Shown: positions 58,776-64,000 of the stretch, piece after piece
Position numbering within the stretch: position 1 is the first letter of the stretch
How the letters are laid out: each line of letters starts with the position of its first letter
Assembly (NCBI RefSeq): GCF_003952185.1
Contig: NZ_RXFS01000005.1
Location: 1-64,000, forward strand
DNA: 64,000 nt
Origin: Variovorax sp. 679
Lineage (GTDB): Bacteria; Pseudomonadota; Gammaproteobacteria; Burkholderiales; Burkholderiaceae_C
Direction: 5' to 3'
Notes under the pieces: model-generated
What the model was told of the DNA's origin: nothing
Databases searched by the model: none
Seen by the model: the letters and a program-made list of their open reading frames with translations, nothing else
Program-made: the position numbers and the translations under genes

Positions 58776-59888
58776 CTACCTCTTGAACCGGCCGTCGCTC
58801 ACGATGGAGAGGTCGACGTAGTCGATGCCCGTGTGGTCGGTCGGCGAGTAGCTCACGTCGAGTCCGCCGCCCACGTCGTACTGGAAGCTGTTGAGCGTGG
58901 CGATCAGCTTCGCGCGCGTGGGCTTCGGCCCCGTGCGGCGCAGCGCCTCCACCATCACCTTGGTTGCGACGAAGCCCTCGAGCAGCGCGGGCGACAGCTC
59001 GTTCTGGCCCTTGGCCTTGGCGAGCGCCAGCGCTTCCTTGATGAGCGGGTGGCCGAACGAGCGCTCGTAGGGCAGCACCTGCGTGATGATCACGCCCGCG
59101 CTGGCCGAGCCCAGTTCCTTGATGAAGCCCGAGGCCGCGTTGTTCGACAGCGTGATGATCTGCGCCGCCGAGCCCGCGGCGCGCAGCGCCTTGATGCCGT
59201 CGGTCACCGCGGTGCCCGAGCCGATCCACAGCACCGCCTGCACGTTCGCCTTGGTGAGCTGCGGCACGATGGCCGCGTAGTCGGGCTTGCTGCGGTCCGC
59301 CAGCGCCACCACGGCCGGCTTCAGATTGGCCTTCTCGAAGCCCTTGTTCGCGCCTTCCATCGCATCCTTGCCGAAGGAGTCGTCGGCCTGCACGACGGCG
59401 ATGCGCTGGATGCCGGTGGTCTGCAGGTGCTGCACCGCCTTCTCGGCCTCGCGCTGGTAGGTCGAGCGCACGTTGAAGATGTTCTTCTGCACCGGCTTGT
59501 GCAGCGCCATCGCGCCCGTCGAGGGGCCGACCAGCGCCACGCCGTACTTGTCGAGCAGCGGGATCACCGCGAGCGTGTTGGGCGTGCCGCGGTTGAGCAG
59601 CAGCGCAACCACCTTCTTGTCCTCGATGAGCACGCGCGTGTTCTCCAGCGAGCGCTTGGCGTCGAGGCCATCGTCCATGCGGATCACCTCGATCTGCTCG
59701 CCGTTGATGCCGCCCTGGGCGTTGACCTGGTCGATGACCAGCTGCGAGCCCATGATGGTTTCCTTGACGCTGGCCGCCACGGGGCCCGAGAGGTCGGCCG
59801 ACTGGCCGATCAGGATCTGGGCCGATGCATCCGGCGCCGTCATGGCCAGGAGCAGCGCAACGGCGCAGGACGTGAACGTCTTCTTCAT
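58776..59888 (-). CDS. LivK-like binding protein, tandem copy 2
   Basis: This 370-residue exported protein (signal ending ASAQ|ILIG) is a type I periplasmic binding protein of the branched-chain amino-acid/amide group: VIDQVNAQGGINGEQIEVI, VGPSTGAMALHKP, VVQADDSFGKDAM. It is collinear and equal in length with the gene at 60063; most blocks differ by only one or two residues. No permease or ATPase genes adjoin, so it must serve a transporter encoded elsewhere or act as a sensor component. The start at 59888 is set by the signal peptide. Confidence 0.9.
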   Translation of the reverse strand: MKKTFTSCAVALLLAMTAPDASAQILIGQSADLSGPVAASVKETIMGSQLVIDQVNAQGGINGEQIEVIRMDDGLDAKRSLENTRVLIEDKKVVALLLNRGTPNTLAVIPLLDKYGVALVGPSTGAMALHKPVQKNIFNVRSTYQREAEKAVQHLQTTGIQRIAVVQADDSFGKDAMEGANKGFEKANLKPAVVALADRSKPDYAAIVPQLTKANVQAVLWIGSGTAVTDGIKALRAAGSAAQIITLSNNAASGFIKELGSASAGVIITQVLPYERSFGHPLIKEALALAKAKGQNELSPALLEGFVATKVMVEALRRTGPKPTRAKLIATLNSFQYDVGGGLDVSYSPTDHTGIDYVDLSIVSDGRFKR

Positions 59889-60002
59889 CGAGCAAAGCCT
59901 TTCCACGAAGCGGGGTGCTTCTGTCAACAGGTGTGTAATGTGTTGCTGAACGTCACCGTCCGCCAGTTCGCGCAAACCCTGTCAGACCAAGGTTTTCAGG
60001 CC

Positions 60003-60033
60003 AAAAAAAGCCCGCCGGATTGCGCCGGCGGGC
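60003..60033 (-). terminator. Intrinsic terminator of LivK-like copy 1
   Basis: On the minus strand, GCCCGCCGG-CGCAAT-CCGGCGGGC forms a perfect 9-bp stem followed by seven T residues. It ends the transcript of the gene at 60063, so the two tandem binding-protein genes are largely separate transcription units. Confidence 0.9.
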
Positions 60034-60062
60034 CTGTGGAAACGCCCTCTGGGGGCGGGGAC

Positions 60063-61175
60063 TCAACGCTTGAAGCGCCCGTCGCTGATGATCGACAGGT
60101 CCGCGAAATCGATGCCGCTGTGGTCGGTCGGCGAGTAGCTCACCTCGAGCCCCCCGCCCAGGTCGTAGCCGCGCAGGCCTTCGAGCGCGGCGACCATCCT
60201 TGCGCGTGTGGGCTTGGGGCCGGCGCGGCGCAGCGCCTCCACCAGCACCTTGGCCGAGGCGAAGCCTTCGAGCGCGGCCGGCGACAGTTCCGTCTGGCCC
60301 TTGGCTTGTGCGAGAGCCAGGGCTTCCTTCACCATCGGCTGGCCGAGCGAACGCTCGCTGGGGAACACCTGCGTCACGATCACGCCCTTGCTCGCGTCGC
60401 CCAGCTGCTTGATGAAGCCCGACGAGGCGTTGTTCGACAGCGTGACCACCTGCGCCGCCGAGCCAGCGGCGCGCAGCGCCTTGATGCCGTCGACCACGGC
60501 CACGCCCGAGCCGATCCACACCACGGCCTGCGCGTTGGCGTCCTTGATGGCCGGCACGATGGCCTTGTAGTCGGGCTTGTCGCGGTCGGCCGGGATGGTC
60601 ACGGTCGGCTTGGCCTTGCCCTTGGTGAAGCCGGTCATCGCGCCTTCGAGCGCGTCGGAGCCGAAGGAGTCGGTCACGTACACCACCGCGATGCGCGTGA
60701 GGCCGATGGTCAGCAGGTGCTGCACCGCCTTCTCGGCCTCGCGCTGGTAGGTGGCGCGCACGTTGAACACATGCTTCTGCAGCGGCTTGTGCAGCACCAT
60801 CGCGCCGGTGGAGGGGCCGATGAGCGCCACGTCGTACTTGTCGAGCCACGGGATGATGGCCTGCGAGTGCGGCGTGCCGCGGCTCATGAAGAGCGCCAGC
60901 ACCTTCTTGTCCTCGATCAGCACGCGCGCGTTCTCGCTGGCGCGCTTCACGTCGAAGCCGTCGTCCATGCGCAGCACCTCGATCTTCTCGCCGTGGATGC
61001 CGCCTTGCGCGTTGGCCGCATCGATCACCAGCTGCGCGCCGCCGATGGTCTCGTTCACGCTCGCGGCCACCGAGCCGGTCATGCCGGCGGTCTGGCCGAT
61101 CAGGATCTGCGCCGACGCGCCGAGCGCGCTGAAGGCCAGCAGTGCGGTGGCGCAAAGCATGCGCGTTTTCGTCAT
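60063..61175 (-). CDS. LivK-like binding protein, tandem copy 1
   Basis: This 370-residue paralogue of the downstream gene has signal MTKTRMLCATALLAFSALGA and cleavage near ASAQ. Matching segments include VIDAANAQGGIHGEKIEVL, GPSTGAMVLHKPLQKHVFNV, TYQREAEKAVQHL and GGLEVSYSPTDHSGIDFADL. It binds an amino acid, amide or aromatic acid; the ligand is unknown. It has its own terminator and a divergent upstream gap shared with uvrA. The start at 61175 is preferred over one at 61193 by the signal peptide. Confidence 0.9.
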   Translation of the reverse strand: MTKTRMLCATALLAFSALGASAQILIGQTAGMTGSVAASVNETIGGAQLVIDAANAQGGIHGEKIEVLRMDDGFDVKRASENARVLIEDKKVLALFMSRGTPHSQAIIPWLDKYDVALIGPSTGAMVLHKPLQKHVFNVRATYQREAEKAVQHLLTIGLTRIAVVYVTDSFGSDALEGAMTGFTKGKAKPTVTIPADRDKPDYKAIVPAIKDANAQAVVWIGSGVAVVDGIKALRAAGSAAQVVTLSNNASSGFIKQLGDASKGVIVTQVFPSERSLGQPMVKEALALAQAKGQTELSPAALEGFASAKVLVEALRRAGPKPTRARMVAALEGLRGYDLGGGLEVSYSPTDHSGIDFADLSIISDGRFKR

Positions 61176-61221
61176 GGAAACCTTTCGGGGCAATGCGCGA
61201 GCCCGGCTCGGGTGCGCATGA

Positions 61222-61242
61222 AAACAAATGTGGTATTTGTTT
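61222..61242. promoter_or_regulatory. Inverted repeat in LivK/uvrA divergent gap
   Basis: AAACAAAT (61222-61229) and ATTTGTTT (61235-61242) form a perfect 8-bp inverted repeat with a 5-nt spacer, 47 nt before the binding-protein start. It is a candidate operator for that gene or for uvrA. No LexA-type CTGT-N8-ACAG box was seen in the gap. Confidence 0.4.
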
Positions 61243-61335
61243 CTGAAAGTGTTTTGAACTCCATCCGGACAAACCCCTGCGCAGCCACCGACCTTGTGAC
61301 GTAGTGCGCAAACCCGTCACGGAGCACTCCCTAGA

Positions 61336-64000
61336 ATGTTTGCCCCACCCCCCAAGGCACTCATGACACAGGGCTCCATCCGGATTCGCGGCGCGCGCCA
61401 GCACAACCTCCAGAACCTCGATCTCGACATCCGCACCGGCGAGATGACGGTGGTCACCGGGCCCAGCGGCTCGGGCAAGTCGAGCCTCGTTTTCGACACC
61501 CTCTACGCAGAAGGCCAGCGGCGCTACGTGGAGACCTTCTCCGCCTACGCGCGCCAGTTCCTGGACCGCATGGACAAGCCGGCCGTCGACAAGGTGGAGG
61601 GCGTGCCGCCCGCCATCGCCATCGACCAGACCAACCCGGTGCGCTCCTCGCGCTCCACGGTCGGCACGATGACCGAGCTGAACGACCACCTGAAGCTGCT
61701 CTTCGCGCGCGCGGCCAACCTGTTCGACCGCGAGACCGCGCTGCCGGTGCGCCACGACTCGCCCGACAGCATCTATGCGCAGATCGTCGAGCGCGCAGCC
61801 GCGGCGGGCGACCCGCGCCTGGTGGTCACCTTCCCGGTCGAGCTGCCGGCGAGCACCACGGCCGAGGAGGTCACGCAGTGGCTGTCGGCGAGCGGCTTCA
61901 CGCGCGTGCAGGCCGAGCGCGAGGTGGCCACGCCCACCGGGCCGCGCAAGGTGCTCGACGTGGTGGCAGACCGCTTCCGCGCATCGAGCGCCGAGCGCTC
62001 GCGCGTGGTGGAAGCCATCGAGGTTGCGCTCAAGCGTGGCAGTGGGCGTGTCACTGTGCATGCCACGGGTGCCGAAGAGAACGCGCCGACAGATGTGTGG
62101 AAGTTCTCGACCGGCCTGCATTGCCCCGAGAGCGACATCCGCTACGCCGACCCCATTCCGTCGATGTTCTCGTTCAACTCCGCCGTGGGCGCCTGCGACA
62201 CCTGCCGCGGCTTCGGCCGCGTGATCGGCGTCGACCTGGGGCTGGTGATCCCGAACGACAAGCTCACGCTGCGTGCCGGCGCCATCAAGACCATCCAGAC
62301 GCCGGCATGGAAAGAGGCGCAGGACGACCTCATGCGCCACGCCGAGGCGGCGGGCATTCCGCGCGACACGCCCTGGAACAAGCTCACCGAGGAGCAGAAG
62401 CACTGGGTGATCGAGGGCACGCCCAACTACAAGGAAGGCAACTGGAACAAGCAGTGGTACGGCGTGCGCCGCTTCTTCGGCTACCTGGAGAGCAAGGCCT
62501 ACAAGATGCACATCCGAGTGCTCTTGTCCAAGTACCGCAGCTACACGCCGTGCCCCACCTGCAGCGGCGCGCGCCTGAAGCTCGACAGCCTGCTGTGGCG
62601 CATCGGCAGCAAGGAAGACGCCGACGCGGTGCTGCCGCCCGAAAAGCGCTTCATGCCCACCGGCGCCAAGTGGACGCGCGCGCAGCTCGAGGCCCTGCCG
62701 GGCCTGTGCCTGCATGACCTGATGCTGCTGCCCATCGAGCGGCTGCGGCAGTTGTTCGACCGCATCGAGCACCGCAGCAACGGCCACACGGCGAGCGAAG
62801 GCGAGCTGCAGGCGCTGAAGCTGCTGTTCGAGGAAATCACCACCCGCCTGCGCTACCTGCATGACGTCGGCATCGGCTACCTCACGCTCGACCGCCAGAG
62901 CCGCACGCTGAGCGGCGGCGAGGTGCAGCGCATCAACCTCACGACCGCGCTCGGCACCTCGCTGGTCAACACGCTGTTCGTGCTCGACGAGCCCAGCATC
63001 GGCTTGCATCCGCGCGACATGAACCGCATCACCGAGGCCATGCTGCGCCTGCGCGATGCGGGCAACACGCTGGTGGTCGTGGAGCACGACCCGGCCGTGA
63101 TGCTGGCCGCCGACCGCGTGATCGACATGGGCCCCGGCCCCGGCGCGCGCGGCGGACAGATCGTGTTCGACGGCACCACCGACCAGCTGCGCGATGCCGA
63201 CACGCTCACCGGCCAGTACCTGGGCGGGCGCAAGAAGATCGGCATGGGCTTCAAGCGGCTCGTGAGCGAGAACACGCACCGGCTCATCCTCGAAGGCGTG
63301 CGCGAGCACAACCTGAAGAACATCACGGTCGAGTTCCCGCTGGCGCGCCTGGTGTGCGTCACCGGCGTCAGCGGCTCGGGCAAGTCCACGCTGATCCAGG
63401 ACGTGCTGGCGCCCGCGCTCATGCGCCACTTCGGCAAGGCCACGGAAACGCCCGGCGCGCACGACCGCATGCTGGGCGCCGACCACCTTGGCGACGTGGT
63501 GTTCGTCGACCAGTCGCCCATCGGCAAGACCGCGCGCTCCAACCCCGCGAGCTACGTGGGCGCCTGGGACGCCATCCGCGAGATCTTCGCCACCGCGACG
63601 CTCTCGCGCCAGCGCGGCTACACCGCCAGCAAGTTCAGCTTCAACTCCGGCGACGGGCGCTGCCCGACCTGCGGCGGCTCGGGCTTCGAGCACGTCGAGA
63701 TGCAGTTCCTGTCCGACGTGTACTTGCGCTGCCCCGACTGCGACGGCAAGCGCTACCGCCCCGAGATCCTCGAAGTGCGCGTGGAACGCAAGGGCAAGAG
63801 CTACAACGTGGCCGACGTGCTCGACCTCACCGTGGCCGAGGCCGCGGCGGTGTTCGAGGCCGACCGCGACGTGCTGCGCGTGCTGCAGCCGATTTCCGAC
63901 GTGGGTCTCGACTACGTCAAGCTGGGCCAACCCGTGCCCACGCTCAGCGGCGGCGAGGCGCAGCGCCTGAAGCTCGCGGGCTTCCTGGCCGAGGCCGCGA
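61336..64000 (+). CDS. uvrA: UvrA-family ATPase (partial, runs off window)
   Basis: The open frame continues past the window edge after 888 codons. It has UvrA layout: Walker A GPSGSGKSS, YVETFSAYARQFLDRMDKP, signature LSGGEVQRINL, DEPSIGLHPRD, second Walker A GVSGSGKSTL, QSPIGKTARSNPASY and zinc finger CPTCGGSGFEHVEMQF...CPDC. The first zinc site is incomplete: HCPES replaces CPxC, though CDTC and CPTC remain. Several blocks (AIDQTNPVRSSRSTVGTM; ACDTCRGFGRVIGVDLG) differ from E. coli UvrA, so I favour a paralogue, possibly the long proteobacterial form. ATG at 61363 is an alternative start. Confidence 0.85.
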   Translation, partial: MFAPPPKALMTQGSIRIRGARQHNLQNLDLDIRTGEMTVVTGPSGSGKSSLVFDTLYAEGQRRYVETFSAYARQFLDRMDKPAVDKVEGVPPAIAIDQTNPVRSSRSTVGTMTELNDHLKLLFARAANLFDRETALPVRHDSPDSIYAQIVERAAAAGDPRLVVTFPVELPASTTAEEVTQWLSASGFTRVQAEREVATPTGPRKVLDVVADRFRASSAERSRVVEAIEVALKRGSGRVTVHATGAEENAPTDVWKFSTGLHCPESDIRYADPIPSMFSFNSAVGACDTCRGFGRVIGVDLGLVIPNDKLTLRAGAIKTIQTPAWKEAQDDLMRHAEAAGIPRDTPWNKLTEEQKHWVIEGTPNYKEGNWNKQWYGVRRFFGYLESKAYKMHIRVLLSKYRSYTPCPTCSGARLKLDSLLWRIGSKEDADAVLPPEKRFMPTGAKWTRAQLEALPGLCLHDLMLLPIERLRQLFDRIEHRSNGHTASEGELQALKLLFEEITTRLRYLHDVGIGYLTLDRQSRTLSGGEVQRINLTTALGTSLVNTLFVLDEPSIGLHPRDMNRITEAMLRLRDAGNTLVVVEHDPAVMLAADRVIDMGPGPGARGGQIVFDGTTDQLRDADTLTGQYLGGRKKIGMGFKRLVSENTHRLILEGVREHNLKNITVEFPLARLVCVTGVSGSGKSTLIQDVLAPALMRHFGKATETPGAHDRMLGADHLGDVVFVDQSPIGKTARSNPASYVGAWDAIREIFATATLSRQRGYTASKFSFNSGDGRCPTCGGSGFEHVEMQFLSDVYLRCPDCDGKRYRPEILEVRVERKGKSYNVADVLDLTVAEAAAVFEADRDVLRVLQPISDVGLDYVKLGQPVPTLSGGEAQRLKLAGFLAEAA

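Noticed and set aside
59953..63930. A 1325-codon minus-strand open frame through uvrA and a binding-protein gene.
   Set aside because: It opposes UvrA and runs out of frame through a LivK-like gene; the translation is low-complexity His/Arg/Ala/Gly.

Overview
The window is high-GC DNA whose gene content fits a betaproteobacterium of the Comamonadaceae, most likely Variovorax or a close relative. The reasons are the GC-rich third codon positions, the many Bug (TctC-type) and LivK-type binding proteins, a branched-chain amino-acid degradation operon, and two copies of an interspersed repeat that I associate from memory with Variovorax-type genomes. Genus is an inference; no rRNA or marker tree is available. 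About 60 protein genes are supported, and I saw no tRNA, rRNA, CRISPR array, transposase or phage gene. It looks like stable chromosome.

Layout. 79-5707 (minus): an aromatic amino-acid unit, hppD, a pheC-like dehydratase and phhA, followed by an acyl-CoA ligase and an MBL-fold hydrolase; an Lrp-type regulator (5851) is divergent. 6434-9705 (plus): a GNAT protein, corC and lnt. 9712-16587 (minus): a tightly packed seven-gene operon (flavodoxin-fold reductase, cytosine-deaminase-like amidohydrolase, creatininase-family hydrolase, NMT1-type ABC importer, FAD-linked oxidase) that looks like uptake plus catabolism of a small N-heterocycle or amide. 16904-22634 (plus): a Csu-type chaperone-usher pilus operon followed by two paralogous small exported proteins that I do not recognise. 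22661-25905: a poly-glycine lipoprotein made of repeats, a TetR regulator and divergent type II asparaginase. 25987-34826: PAP2 phosphatase, then glyQ, a DUF457-type membrane protein, glyS, gmhB, plsC, a YgjP-like metallopeptidase, a HAD phosphatase, a thioredoxin-like protein and an unknown.

34833-45297: an AraC-type regulator divergent from a leucine/isovalerate (liu) operon: isovaleryl-CoA dehydrogenase, acyl-CoA synthetase, methylcrotonyl-CoA carboxylase beta, a secreted alpha/beta hydrolase, methylglutaconyl-CoA hydratase, a DUF4126 membrane protein and carboxylase alpha. The last pathway step, HMG-CoA lyase, lies apart at 53537. 45372-48394: DUF4349 lipoprotein, a GST, an EthD protein and ghrA. 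48488-53056: an IclR-led operon (cupin, Bug binding protein, class III CoA transferase, acyl-CoA dehydrogenase). 53070-58660: acylphosphatase, mvaB, a LysE exporter, YbaK, DUF1289, a DsbA-like isomerase, an MHS-family transporter and a 49-residue membrane protein. 58776-61175 (minus): two tandem LivK-like binding proteins with no transporter genes. 61336 to the window end: a UvrA paralogue, cut by the edge.

Most notable observations: an interspersed repeat read in frame inside the ATP-grasp domain of MccA; a large palindrome covering the IclR start codon; a 21-bp-spaced direct repeat between the AraC regulator and the liu operon; a lipoprotein form of cyclohexadienyl dehydratase in a phenylalanine/tyrosine operon; two pilus-linked paralogues sharing an upstream element that ends in GCCGATA; and an Asp-to-Asn change in the catalytic motif of GmhB.
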